From NCBI GenBank assembly GCA_030220185.1, contig JASPKZ010001598.1, forward strand, positions 1,136,501 through 1,200,500: a stretch of 64,000 nt of DNA. Reading direction: 5' to 3'. Position 1 is the stretch's first letter; each line of letters opens with the position of its first letter. Shown piece after piece: positions 43,470 through 54,394 of the stretch. The notes under the pieces are model-generated. The model saw only the letters and a program-made list of their open reading frames with translations, was not told the DNA's origin and did not search any database. This DNA comes from Diploptera punctata. Its lineage: Eukaryota > Arthropoda > Insecta > Blattodea > Blaberidae. Position numbers and translations under genes: made by a program.

Positions 43470-44555
43470 ACATTTTATAATATATTAAAAATGGGTGAAA
43501 TATAAAGAAGAGCGATAGTTTTTGTCGTTTGAGATCAATTATGCCTATAGAAAAAGATGGGATATCAAATAAAGAAATAGCAAAAACGGATCAGTAATGG
43601 AAGAAAAACATTAGGAATGTTAAACTCTGTATTATGAAGTAAAAACATGACTAACAAAACAAAACTAATTTATAAGTCCGAACTAGAAAGTATAATGTTA
43701 CATGGATCGGAAGTTTGGACAATGACACAACGTACCAACAGAATAACTGAAGTTGAAATGGATTTTTTGAGAAGAGCTGCCAGAAAATCTCGACTGCAAT
43801 AATTAGAAATAGGCCTACAGAAATTAGAAAATAGATGATTGCAGAAACAAGTATAATGGATGGGTTTCAACACAAGAAGACTAATATGGTTAATTAAATA
43901 AAAATAAAACGTAGTTTTATTTGATTTTCATATTTATTATATAATTCAGTGACAGCTGTTTCGGTACACTGTACCTTCTTCAGACATGTTAACAAATTAT
44001 GAATTGTGTTCCATTGTTGTGTTCCATTTGTTAACATGCCTGAAGAAGGTACAGTGTACCGAAACAGCTGTCACTGAATTATATAATAAATATGAAAATC
44101 AAATAAAACTACGTTCTATTTTTATTTAATTAATAAATATGGATTTTCATCAAGTAAACACCGACTCAATTGATTAGACTAATATGGTATTGACACGTAA
44201 GAAAAACTCAGGATGGAAGATTACTAAAGGCCGTCCATACATAGAAAATTGAAAGAAGAAGCAGGGAAGGAAGACCAAGAACCACCTGGAAAAATAACAT
44301 TTAACATTCAATGAGGAAGTGTGGTGTAACGGATCAAGACACAGAGGACAGAGAACGATGGAGAACTTTAATTAGGTCTAAGGGAAATTTGTGACTGTGC
44401 ATTACAAACTGATAATTTATACGTCCGTAGTCATTTCTGTATTTTTAAAGCTAATTTTAATTATTAAGATTGGTTGGAGAAAAATCTCAATGATGAGGAA
44501 AATCTCAATGATGAGGAAAATTCTCAATGAATAAAAAACTAAAAAACTTAATAGT
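43470..44555 (+). mobile_element. LINE family F split by an inverted-repeat element
   Basis: 43470-43890 encodes LGMLNSVL, NKTKLIYKSELESIMLHGSE and EVEMDFLRRAARKSRLQ. 44176-44555 resumes with a stop-rich GHVRKNSGWKIT-like stretch and ends with a duplicated tctcaatgatgaggaaaa. The insertion site carries a 13-bp duplication. Confidence 0.75.
43891..44175. mobile_element. Inverted-repeat element with hammerhead-like cores (Penelope-like end?)
   Basis: A 285-bp insert flanked by agactaatatggt at 43878-43890 and 44176-44188. Arms 43891-43997 and 44026-44132 (107 bp each) are near-perfect reverse complements. Each arm carries ctgaaga, an extra base, ggtac-agt-gtacc and gaaac: 44040-44065 on plus and the mirror at 43959-43983 on minus. 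That is the order of a hammerhead core with stem II. A 43-bp single-copy end at 44133-44175 recurs at 13033-13066. Confidence 0.7.
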
Positions 44556-44591
44556 CCTGTATTTTATTTTGTGCACTCGGGCATGTATCTA

Positions 44592-44832
44592 CATCAGTTA
44601 GGAAAAACCAGGTAAGTCTTCAAAGTGATTTTTTACAGGAGAGCAAAAACTAGTTCAATGACTTACATCAAAGAGTGCATACATCGAAAATTCAATGCTT
44701 AATAACACCGTCACTATTCGCTTGACGACTTACCCGTTTTTACCGAACGTGCGTCGGACCAAAAGCTATCGGGAGATGTTAATAACTCATTTTCGACCAA
44801 AAGTTGAGTTACCCGGTTTTTCCTAACTGATG
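44592..44832. mobile_element. MITE with TA duplication
   Basis: A 241-bp element whose ends catcagttaggaaaaaccagg and (reversed) catcagttaggaaaaaccggg are inverted repeats with one difference. TA lies immediately outside each end (44590-44591, 44833-44834), as for Tc1/mariner-type elements. Non-coding. Confidence 0.8.
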
Positions 44833-44924
44833 TAATATCTCAGAGGTTCTATATCGTTTATATTTTTTGTTGTTTTTTATTGAATTATATTTTGAAAAGG
44901 TGAATAGCCTATGATGAATTGGTT

Positions 44925-45568
44925 CTAGTAGCTGAATTCAAATACCTAGGAACAATAATCACAAATAGGAATGAGATGCACAAAGAAATTAAACATAGGC
45001 TCAATTCTGGAAATGCGTGCTATTATGCATTGCATAGACTCTTGATGTCCCAACTCCTTTCAAAAAAAGTTAAACTGAAAATAATATAAAACTATTATTC
45101 TACCAGTTATATTATATGGGTGCGAAACATGGACTCTTACTTTAAGGGAGGAAAGGAGATTACAAGTATTTGAGAATAAAGTACTTAGGAAAATGTCTCG
45201 ACCAAAGAGAGATGAACAGACAGGTGAATGGAGAAGATTACACAACAATGAACTACATGGTCTTTATAGGAAGCCAGATATAATAAGAACAGTTAAGTCT
45301 CGTAGACTGCGATGGGCAGGACACGTTGCACGTATGGGGAATGAAAGACGTGCATGGAAACTTCTTGTAGGAAAGCCAGAGGGAAAACGCCCAGTTGGTA
45401 GGCCAAGAATGAGGTGGGAGAATAACAGTAACTATGATTTTAGGGAAGTAGATTATAAAGGGAGAGATTGGAAAGCATTGGCTCAGGATAGGGATGTATG
45501 GAGAGCTTATGTCCGTGCGGCCATGAACCTACGGGTTCGATAGTGCCAGTGAGTAAGTAAGTAAGTAA
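44925..45568 (+). mobile_element. LINE family A, best-preserved 3' ORF
   Basis: From AEFKYLGTIITNRNEMHKEI through LLMSQLLSKKVKLK to an open 116-codon frame (45193-45543): DEQTGEWRRLHNNELHGLYR, RRLRWAGHVARMGNERRAWK, LLVGKPEGKRPVGRPRMRWE and DVWRAYVRAAMNLRVR, stop, then three to four taag units. One frameshift near 45080 separates the two parts. This is a good local reference for the family's C-terminus. Confidence 0.9.
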
Positions 45569-47352
45569 TGGAATTCCAATTCAGTATTTGCCATGACGAC
45601 AGAGGAAAATCACGAAAAAGGAGAATTTTGCTTGAATAAGAAGATATTTTTGCGAAGCTTCTGCAGTAAACATATTTTCATGATATAGCATGAGAGGGAT
45701 AAATGAAATGAAATTAATTGCCAACCCAATTCATGCTCCTAATCAAGAATTTGGAGAAACTGTAATAACAAGATCACGAATTAACCCTTAAGGGGAGAAG
45801 GCGCCTTGTATCTCCACCCACGTTGAATGTTCTAAATTTAATGTTCCTTTTCATAAGAACTGTTAACAATAGAACATTATTTTTTTCTCACATAGGCCCT
45901 ATACATACACTACTTGAATATAAAATTACTTCTTTTTTCCAGAACACAACATTCAAAATGCAACAGTAAGAATTGCTTTATTTTTTGGTGCATTTTGAAA
46001 GGAGATTAATTTTTTGTGCCCTTAATAATATCATTAAAATGTTGAAAAATTGCCAGTTTATCCCTACATACCAGACAAATAGCCTGTCAACATTTCATTT
46101 CTCTGGGATGAATAGTTTCAGAGAAAAAAAAAACACAAGGCTCGCAAAAACAAAAGTAGCGGGAAAATGAGTTTTTTAAAGTTTTAGGCTACTCCCAGTC
46201 TCTTAAATTGGCAAATCACTGACCGACTGACTGAATAAGGCGAAGTCTAGCTTCGCCCAGTGAGCTGCGTATGTTAGAACCGACTAGGGCAGCTAAGTAG
46301 ACAGTGGCTATTGTTACGGAGTTTTAGTTCACTTAATCTGAGCCTACTTGGCGGCGCCAGTATTTGCGTGCCGATGGTGATGAAAATTGGACAGAGATTT
46401 GGGATGTGATGACCTGAAGTAGGGCATCACTGCCTTCAAGCCGAGAGTCGGAAATCCAGCAGTGTGGAATGAGCCACGCTACTCCAGGTGAGAGCACATC
46501 ACCAAATCTCTGGCTGGACTTAATGAGGGTTAAATTGGGTAAATATCTTTTTTTTTATGTACAGCACACCGCTGAGGCAAGTCGTCCAATACTGCGTACC
46601 ATAGCATTTCATGCAAAGATGTAAATGTATACATCTTGCTTACATTTTAGCCATTATCACTGATACACATATTCACCAATCGTGATAGGAACAACAAACG
46701 CTCCATTGGAGATTTAAAGCCAACCAATATAGGCTGGAAGTCTTGGAGTGCCTGTTTCGGTAATTAAGGGGTGATATAAATTCTCTTCAAATCTCTTTTA
46801 TTAACCAAACCTTTTTAGTTAATAATGAAAAAAAAAATAGTAAAAATTTTACTATGCACCTGCCATTATCTTAATCTTCATTGCAATTCCCTCTTTACGA
46901 CTTCTTTACCTCATAGATGAAATTAATAGACCAGCAGTTACATTAAAAACTATTTGGCCATCAATGATATTGAAGCTATGAGTAATACAGGCTGCGTCTG
47001 TGCTCGAGCAGTGCTAAGATCAATGCGCTGTTGAGCTTGATTGCCAGAACTTATGACGCGACTGAAGGATAGGGTGGGATTTACGTTCGTCTCGACTCGA
47101 CCTTGTAATGGAAGTAGGATCATTTTCCAAACATGTATTCTCCATCAGATCTCGTCAAGGAAACATCCAGTTTTCTGGAAGCGTCCTCGACAGTTAGGAA
47201 GGGAATCATATCATGAAACTAACTTCCAGCTATTTTAGGGTTTTCTATCCCTCTTTAGCTCTTGTGATATATTTTCTCTCCTTGATGATGGTGAGTGATT
47301 TTATCCATCGCCAGCGCTGTCCAGACGCAGATCAGGAGACTTACTTTCTCGG
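45569..47352. other. Non-coding sequence, 1.8 kb without recognised repeats
   Basis: The longest stretch without a recognisable element. 46240-46540 is GC-richer (gcctacttggcggcgcc) and could be older unique or regulatory DNA. No ORF, RNA gene or splice pattern that I can support. Confidence 0.5.
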
Positions 47353-47522
47353 GTCAGTTATTTAAATGTGGCGGACCGCAGTGAAAATGAAATCATAGAT
47401 AACGGTTGTTAGATATATTGTGTAATTCTACATACATTTACGTAAGTAATTTCTTTTAGTTCATTTTCTTCAGTTTCATTAAAATATTAAATAAATCGAA
47501 CCAATTGATGCTAATTTAAGGG
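47353..47522. mobile_element. piggyBac-type MITE, 5'-truncated copy
   Basis: Ends gctaatttaaggg followed by TTAA (47523-47526) and shares gtggcggaccgcagtgaaaa with the complete element at 55962-56179, in opposite orientation. Confidence 0.65.
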
Positions 47523-47603
47523 TTAAAGTAACATGCCTATAGGCCTAAGACTTGGTTGGATAAAGAAGAAGTTGTAAGGAAAAGGATTTTCCCTTATTGG
47601 GAT

Positions 47604-47680
47604 TCCCCGGCATTGGGTTTTGAACCTAGGGCCTCAAATACAAGTCTCAAAAACGCTACCTCTTAAGCCACTTCGCTCGA
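47604..47680 (-). other. tRNA-like sequence
   Basis: The reverse strand has aagtggcttaagaggtagcg (A box region) and ctaggttcaaaaccc (B box with one change). Probably a SINE head or tRNA relic. Confidence 0.45.
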
Positions 47681-48157
47681 TAAAATCAAAAACGACGATA
47701 AAGTGTAACAATCACCATTGCCTGCTTCAGAAACTTGATTGATGATGAGGAAAATAGTGGTATTGAATATTTTTTAAGATTCCAAAGAAGGCAATGGTAA
47801 TTGTTATACTGTTTACGTCATTGTTTCTCTTTCCAAATTAATAGTCTAGACTTTAAGCGTTTTGATAACTTATATTTCTTCCTTATTAATTAGGCATTAC
47901 AACATCTTTTTTCTTAGATTTTTATCTTAGTCCGTAATGTTTCCTTGATTACAACAATTTTCTTTATCGTTTAGACAAACTGGTTTCTATTATGTTAAAT
48001 TATTATAACGATGCCAGAAAATTACTAAACAGCTACGCGACTGCTATTAATAAATTATAAATTTTAAAGAGCTATTATAGTCCTAACTTAGTCCTGTTTT
48101 ATTTTGATCATAAATAATGATATTCAATTTTTTTCGAAAATTTTGACGCTTTGTTGA
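47681..48157. other. Non-coding sequence
   Basis: No gene recognised. Confidence 0.5.
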
Positions 48158-48900
48158 TTGGAACTGGAAGTAAACATTAATAAAACAAAATATATGTTCA
48201 CACATAGAAATAACTAACTAACTCACTGGCACTATTGAACCCGTAGGTTCATGGCCAGGTGGGCATAAGTTCTCCATACATCCCTATTGTGAGCAAATGT
48301 TTTCCAATCATTCCCTGTATAATCTACTTCCCTCAAATCATAGTTAATGTTATTCTCCCGCCTCATTCTTGGTCTACGAACTATTTTACCTACAGGAAAT
48401 TTTACCCCAGTGGAACCCATGTCCGCGTTTTTTGACGATTGTATTTTTACGGTGAAATATCGTCACTCTTTCAACCAAAGTACTTTTTTCGTCTGGCTTA
48501 TCACGCTATCAGCAGAAATGTTACCGCAGGCATAGCTCTCGAGATTATTTAACCACGCAAGCCACTCCACCACGACAAGGTAAAGATACACATGGAAATA
48601 CATTATATAATGGATACAGCCAGTTAAAGTCAAATGACTGAAAAGAAGAATTGGCTAGATTCAAATACCTAGCAAGAATAATTACAAATGATGCACAAAA
48701 AACAGGCTCAATTATATTATTGCATGCTATTATGAATTGCAGGGACTCTTGTCGTCCCAACTTATAAAAAAAAAGTTAAACTGATAATATATAAAACTGT
48801 TTTACTCCCAGTTATATGGATGCGAAACATGGAGAGGTGGAAGAGTGGAATAATAGTCTTAGTTCTTGAACTGGATATGAGGTGAGCTATTAAACAGTTT
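48158..48900 (+). mobile_element. LINE family A pieces in opposite orientations
   Basis: 48158-48208 (+, NINKTK to HRN) and about 48578-48900 (+, RNTLYNG onward, badly decayed) bracket a reversed A tail at 48209-48400. The reversed part starts with aactaactaactcactgg, the family tail, so it is a family-A insertion into another A copy. 48401-48577 is unassigned. Confidence 0.65.
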
Positions 48901-48937
48901 AATTTAATTCTTAGTCTTAGTTCTGCCTGGTTAAATA

Positions 48938-48971
<34 letters not shown>

Positions 48972-48975
48972 GCAT

Positions 48976-49330
48976 TATTGCAAAATACGTTTTTAACAAG
49001 AAGAAAAGCATTTTTTGCGGACCTTTGACAAAATAATTACGGAAGAGGCTAGTGAAGTGCTTTGTGTGGAGTGTAGCATTGTATGGTGCAGAGACTTGGA
49101 CATTACGACGGAATGAGGAAAAGCGACTGGAAGCTTTTGGGATGTGGATATGGAGAAGGATGGAACGTATAAAATGGACAGACAAAATAAAAAATAAAGA
49201 TGTGCTAGACAAAGTGGATAAAGGAAGAACTGGCCGCTGGTTAAGAAGAAACTGCCTGCTGACGGATGCCCTAGAAGGAATGGACAACGGAAACGAAGTC
49301 AGAGGCTGAAAAGGACATCAGATGATAGAT
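48976..49330 (+). mobile_element. LINE family X, C-terminal fragment
   Basis: A frame of 85 codons encodes VKCFVWSVALYGAETWTLRR-type sequence, FGMWIWRRMERIKWTDKI, then WLRRNCLLTDALEGM. The stretch that normally precedes WLRRNCLL in such LINEs is missing, an in-frame deletion. An att run at 48938-48972 precedes it. Confidence 0.75.
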
Positions 49331-49690
49331 TTTTTTTTTTTTTTTTTTTTTGCAAATGCCCCCGGTTGTCTTTCGACATTCCTGGTGTTCTCTCCTGGAA
49401 GGCGGGATTACGTTGCCCCGGTGATATAATGGATGGTGATGATGATAGTGGTGCGCCAGGAGAGTCCCTAATCCTAAGCTTAATCTAAGATGCATATGAA
49501 TGATGATGATTGCGATGGCCATATGATTTTGGGGACCGTTTGGGCCTTAAAATTGTCCTGACATTTGTCTTACAGGTGAAGAAAAACCCAGATAAAAACC
49601 TAACCCAGAAAAACTGTCCCGACCGGGGATCGAACCCGGGCTCGCTGCGTGACAAGGCAGCTCGCTACCTCGAGACCACAGCGGTGGACA
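49327..49690 (-). mobile_element. tRNA-derived SINE S1, tail type b
   Basis: The most complete S1b. An A-run at its 3' end (poly-T on plus, 49328-49351), tail gcaaatgcccccggttgtc with ggtgttctctcctgg, middle gatggccatatgattttgg, head ccgaccggggatcgaaccc to cagcggtggac. Confidence 0.85.
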
Positions 49691-49812
49691 TGATAGACAG
49701 TAATAAAATAAATGGTTTGCATGTGGATACAAAAAGGAAAGCTGAGTTAAGGAAAGAGTGGAGAATGCTGAGTTTCTAGTAAAAGACCTGCTCTTGTGAA
49801 GAGCACTATGTA

Positions 49813-50379
49813 CAGAGTGATTCAAAAATATGGCTATACGTTCGATCGCATTTTGTGACGAAAATATTATTATTAAAGGAAATATGATGTTATCATTGGA
49901 AAGGGAATCCTTCAAATTACAACAATAGAACAAAACACATCACTGCTCACGTGCAGCTTGGCGGGTTGATTTTTGTGGGCTAGCGTCGAACGCCTCCTCA
50001 ATTCTCTTCGTTGTTTCTGCATCCCTGCTAATGCGAGGCCTTCCAGGAGGTTTGATTTTCTGCATCTTCTCGTTTCCAGCAGTCGTTTTCTCCACTTCCC
50101 CACTGTCGACGGCTGCAATGCTACGTTAAACTCACGTCTTGCCCGTCTTGCGGCCTCACGATCATTAACATATGCTATTGCCCATGTAGCAATTGTAATT
50201 TGCTGTTGCATATTCAGCGCCATTTTGACTAATTACGTAAGTTCTACACTGTTTTGTTTTATTCCGTTGTTGTAATTTGAATAATTGCCTTTCCAACGGT
50301 AATTTCACATTTCCTGTAATGGTAATATTTTCATCACACAACGCGATCAAACGTATAGCCATATTTACGATTCACCCCA
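49813..50379 (-). mobile_element. mariner-like element with about 125-bp inverted ends
   Basis: A 567-bp element flanked by TA. Arms of about 125 bp (49813 onward; 50255-50379) share atatggctatacgtt and ttcaaattacaacaa. The minus strand encodes, from an ATG at 50223, QQQITIATWAIAYVNDREAA and TVGKWRKRLLETR, then a frameshift into a PPGRPR and STRQAARE stretch. This is the N-terminal helix-turn-helix half of an insect mariner-like transposase. The DDE catalytic half is deleted, so it could only move in trans. Confidence 0.75.
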
Positions 50380-50390
50380 TATGCATGAAT

Positions 50391-51025
50391 TTATTATTAT
50401 TATTATTATTATTGTTATTATTATTATTAATATGAAAACTACTCTATGTATTCATGCAGCTTGCAATGATCTCAAGCCAATAAAATTAATGTTTATGGCA
50501 TTTTTAGGTTAATATGTAGTTCTTTCTTATGCCTCCATCAGGGGCGTTCGTGCGAGGAATCATTCTAGCGAGAGATATTTTATTATTAGTATGTCTGATA
50601 TATATTGCCGACATCGCGAATTTGGGAACCGTGTAAAGAGTAACATCAAATTGTACTAAGTCACGCGTAGCTTGATACACACTACGGATTTCGTGTAAGA
50701 AAAATGGGCGATATTTTATCAATGTAATATACTTTTCACCATTTTTATTCTGTACGAGTGATTATTTTGCACGCGAGAATTGCTTTATTAATATGTTACA
50801 AGTTTCAAAGGAACGCATACCAAATGCTATTTCAACAATATGACTGACAATCAAATATGACCCTTATGAATTTAGAATATAAGGGTGAATTTAATACAAG
50901 TTGTTTCGGTTTATATTATTCCCTTAAGCAATGAATTAATATTATAAAAATATATTTTCCAGGATAAGAAGTTGTAATAAAACCCTTAAAAATTATGGAA
51001 TGTATATTGTTGTTTCGAAATTAAA
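50391..51025. other. (ATT)n run and non-coding sequence
   Basis: An att array at 50391-50430. Nothing else recognised. Confidence 0.5.
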
Positions 51026-51027
51026 AA

Positions 51028-51300
51028 ATATAAGCTAATACCCGGCGTGCGCTGCTACGCCTAATTAAATTAAATATGATTTTTAAATTTTCGTTTCAGA
51101 TCAACTCCTACACCTAATGGTTTCGGAGTATAATAGCGGCTAAAAATTCGTCGTACTTGAAAACTTGTAGGTACAAAAGTATACATTACAACGAAACAAA
51201 TATGGCGGTTGCTAGTCAATTTTTATTTTCCGATTTCAGGTAAATCCGCATTTCTAATGGTCTGATACTTTTTTTTTTCTGTTTGACCTTAATAGCTCCT
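51028..51300 (-). mobile_element. Helitron-like 3' region
   Basis: The reverse strand ends ttaggcgtagcagcgcacgc, cgggtattagcttat. Upstream are gagttgatctgaaacg and ttttcaagtacgacg blocks shared with 61005-61170. The terminal CTTA departs from the CTRR rule. Confidence 0.45.
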
Positions 51301-51355
51301 AACAAATATTATTGCGATTAGATCATGACAACCCGTGCCGACTTCTTGCCAAACA

Positions 51356-51462
51356 TCCATCCATAGTAATTCTTTCACTGCCATCAAAGCATTTTCATGC
51401 TATGCTTTGTAACTTTACTAGGGAATTGTAGGTGTGGTAGCTTCCCGTTTCTTTCCACATAA
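51356..51462 (-). mobile_element. SINE S1 tail type a, alone
   Basis: Only the 3' end of S1a (ccatccatagtaattct to ggtagcttcccgtttctttc). The tRNA head is missing, which fits 5' truncation. Confidence 0.75.
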
Positions 51463-51727
51463 ACATATGCCAAACATAAGACATGAAAATTTATACTGGG
51501 TTAATATAGAAAGATTCTAGAACTGAAAGTTTATTTAGTAAATGAAACATTAATGTGGCCAAGACATATAATCATCTACTATTTTACAATAAAAATTATT
51601 TTTTTCAAATTTCGTCGCCTTAGTTAGCTAGTACTGACATGTTTCGAAGCAAGTCCACACGGTTTGCCGTGGGCCTATGTACACCAAATTGTAGGCTACA
51701 AGTTTTTTAACATTTTTCCACTTCTCG

Positions 51728-51805
51728 CAACTGGAATTCTCTACCACAAGAAATAGGGGCTGCCAGACATTGACATATTTGAAAAGAAATATAAATTTAT
51801 ATTTG
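51728..51805 (+). mobile_element. CR1/Jockey-like LINE scrap
   Basis: aactggaattctctaccaca matches 57413 onward, the WNSLPQEIRG block of the LINE at 56790-57486. Confidence 0.65.
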
Positions 51806-51892
51806 CTATAACCTGGACTTCATCATTACCCAGTGTAAGTAGATATATTAATTGGTGTTTCTCGTATAATTTATCATATTTATATTATTATT

Positions 51893-52170
51893 ATGGATGT
51901 ACAAGAGGAACCGGACATCATAGACATTATAGAAAAGAACAGATTACAGTGGTATGGCCATGTCAAAAGAATGCCAGAGCAAAGATTGCCAAAAATTGTT
52001 ATGGAATGGATCCCAATGGAAAGGAGGAAGACCGAAGAAAACTTGGATAGAAGGTGTACAAGCAGCTATGAATACCAGAGGAATGGAGGAAGATCAATGG
52101 ATGGACAGAGAGGAATGGCATTTGGTTTTCGGAAGACGGCAGCAGCTGCCATGATACCGGATGATGATGA
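51893..52170 (+). mobile_element. LINE family C, C-terminal fragment
   Basis: Encodes DVQEEPDIIDIIEKNRLQWY, GHVKRMPEQRLPKIVMEWIP, then a frameshift to GRPKKTWIEGVQAAMNTRG and MDREEWHLVFGRRQQLP plus stop. A gatgatgat tail leads into att repeats. Very similar to the copies at 11.5 and 30.1 kb. Confidence 0.85.
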
Positions 52171-52325
52171 TATTATTATTATAAGTATTACTATTGATGT
52201 TATTATTATTGTTATTACTATTATCATCGTATAAAATGTTTTTTGTACATGAAATTTCCATTTCAACATCTAATATATTTTTAATTTTTTATAATTAGTA
52301 TAGCATATATAGGCCTATAATCATC

Positions 52326-52735
52326 TTCTTCTTGTAAGCCCATGTTTCCCTTAACAGAGATTTAGGCGCTCTCCCCCTACAGGGAAGAATTTGAACCATA
52401 CTAATTTAGTTAGACTTGTTTTCATATAGATGTCATTTGAGTGGTCCGTGGTTAGCATTCCGCCTCATACAGACATCTAGGAAACCAAAGTAGTACTAGG
52501 ACGGGAAAATTCGGTAAATTTTGCTTAGAGGCCTTTTCATTTAGGCTTAAGGATCATTTACGAGCTTGAAAATCTTCAGACTCGGGACCCACGGCTTAAA
52601 GTCCCTCCCGGAATATTTGCTCCTTGGATTTTTCCTTCCTAAAAAAATCCATCGACCCCGGCCGGGTTTGAACCCGCGACCGTCGGGACCAGAGGCAAGG
52701 AGCATAACCACTAGTCCACCGCGGCCGACTATATT
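52326..52735 (-). mobile_element. tRNA-derived SINE, family S2
   Basis: Reverse near-full-length S2: 3' end gtaagcccatgtttccc at the left, B box gggtttgaacccgc and head actagtccaccgcggccgac at the right. Confidence 0.85.
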
Positions 52736-52744
52736 GTCAAATAT

Positions 52745-52850
52745 GTAGCCTACTTGTAATCTGTGCTGGTTGAGTGGAAGAGAAGGCCTTATGGCCTTAA
52801 ATCTGCCAGAATAAACTAATCATTATTATTTTTTTATTATTATTCCGGCT
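52745..52850 (+). repeat. S9 repeat plus short (ATT)n
   Basis: tgctggttgagtggaagaga, ggccttatggccttaaatc and ctgccagaataaac joined to att units. Confidence 0.65.
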
Positions 52851-52879
52851 TTTACAATGAATATACATTTTTCCGGTAC

Positions 52880-53340
52880 CCATGTTCACAGTTAACTACA
52901 CATTTGTTTCAACACATTTTTCCATTCTTGTCTGTTCATCCATATATCTTCTTCTATTTCCCATTCCCTCTTAGTTTCATTGATTCCCTGAATCCACGTA
53001 ATATTTGGTCTACCCTTCTTTTTCCTTCCCTGTGGTACCCAATCCATGATTATCTTAGGTAGTCTTCCTTCTTCCATCCTTCTAATGTGTCCGTACCAAT
53101 TTAATTGTTACTTCTTTATAAAATCTAATATTGAATATTGTACCTGCATTTTTTCTTTTATATATAAATTTCTGATTTTATCCTTCCTGGATATTCTTGC
53201 AGCACGTCTCCAGTAGTCCATTTCAGTGGCGAGTATTTTTTTTTCATTTGTGCATTTAAAGCCCACACATCAGCTCCATAGGTAATAATGCTTCTGATTA
53301 TTGTATTAAAAATAGTTTTTTTTTGTTCCTTTGAAGATAT
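52880..53340 (-). mobile_element. LINE family U, C-terminal fragment
   Basis: An open 61-codon frame encodes EEGRLPKIIMDWVPQGRKKK, GRPNITWIQGINETKREWEI and WMNRQEWKNVLKQ, stop. Upstream, frameshifted, are YGADVWALNAQ and the TDTLEGW remnant of the GH(I/V)xRM block. Confidence 0.75.
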
Positions 53341-53344
53341 GTAT

Positions 53345-53450
<106 letters not shown>

Positions 53451-54049
53451 ATTATACAAATAAATTAAAAGGGTATGCATAAAAAATAAAGGCATCGATT
53501 TTTTTGGTCATCGTAATAGGCATTGCTTTAACAATGTAAAGCGTCTAGCAACATGTTATCACATTATCATATGTCGTCATACGCTATGACTACTAGAGAC
53601 ATCTCTGTATCACAAATTCCAACATAGCTGGCATATGAACTCATTATTTCTCACGCGTTTCCGTTTTGCCTAACAAATTCAAACATTACAACCATTCCCA
53701 TTTTGCTGTAGAGTTTATATTGCAAAACCCACCCTCACATTTCCACCCTCTCTGCCAAATAAACTATTCTAATATTACAGCCCTTTATTATATAAGCGTA
53801 TTATCGCCCCGAGTACAAACAATCTCATCACTGGGGTGCAATTCTAACACCGTGACATATGTTCGGGGACTAAATGGCGATACTAATCCCATTGATAAAC
53901 TCCCTCGAGCGTTAAACTAATCGATATATATCGAACACATGAACGGTTTTCAATTATTTGATCCCATCACCCATGCTAATGTTACTTGACTTGAAAAGAG
54001 GGAGTGAAACAGCGTTGCCAGGAGTTTGGGAGTCTAGCAGACTTTATTG

Positions 54050-54099
<50 letters not shown>

Positions 54100-54394
54100 A
54101 TAGGGGCCTATATATAGCGGCGAGTAGGCCTATTCTCATTCATTACATTAAAATCACAGTTCTTCTATGGCTAACAGCCTAACTTAATGCCACTATCAAA
54201 TCCGTTTGTTTAATGGAAGTAAGGAAATTTGCTATCCATATCCTGGGCTAATGTTTTCACTTCGTTCATTACAAAATTAATCTTTCTGAAATGGAATTAT
54301 TGAGGAGAGCAGCTTGATATTCACGAGGAAAAATGAACATTAAATATTCAATAGTAGAATGTATACTTTCCTGTAGAACACTTACTTTTACTTT
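53451..54394. other. Non-coding sequence with an (AT)n array
   Basis: (at)n at 54053-54097. No gene recognised. Confidence 0.5.

Noticed and set aside
46240..46540. GC-richer patch as a promoter or CpG island of a hidden gene
   Set aside because: No ORF, TATA/initiator arrangement or exon-like frame next to it.
49973..50275. 100-codon plus-strand frame
   Set aside because: Antisense shadow of the mariner-like transposase N-terminus on the minus strand.
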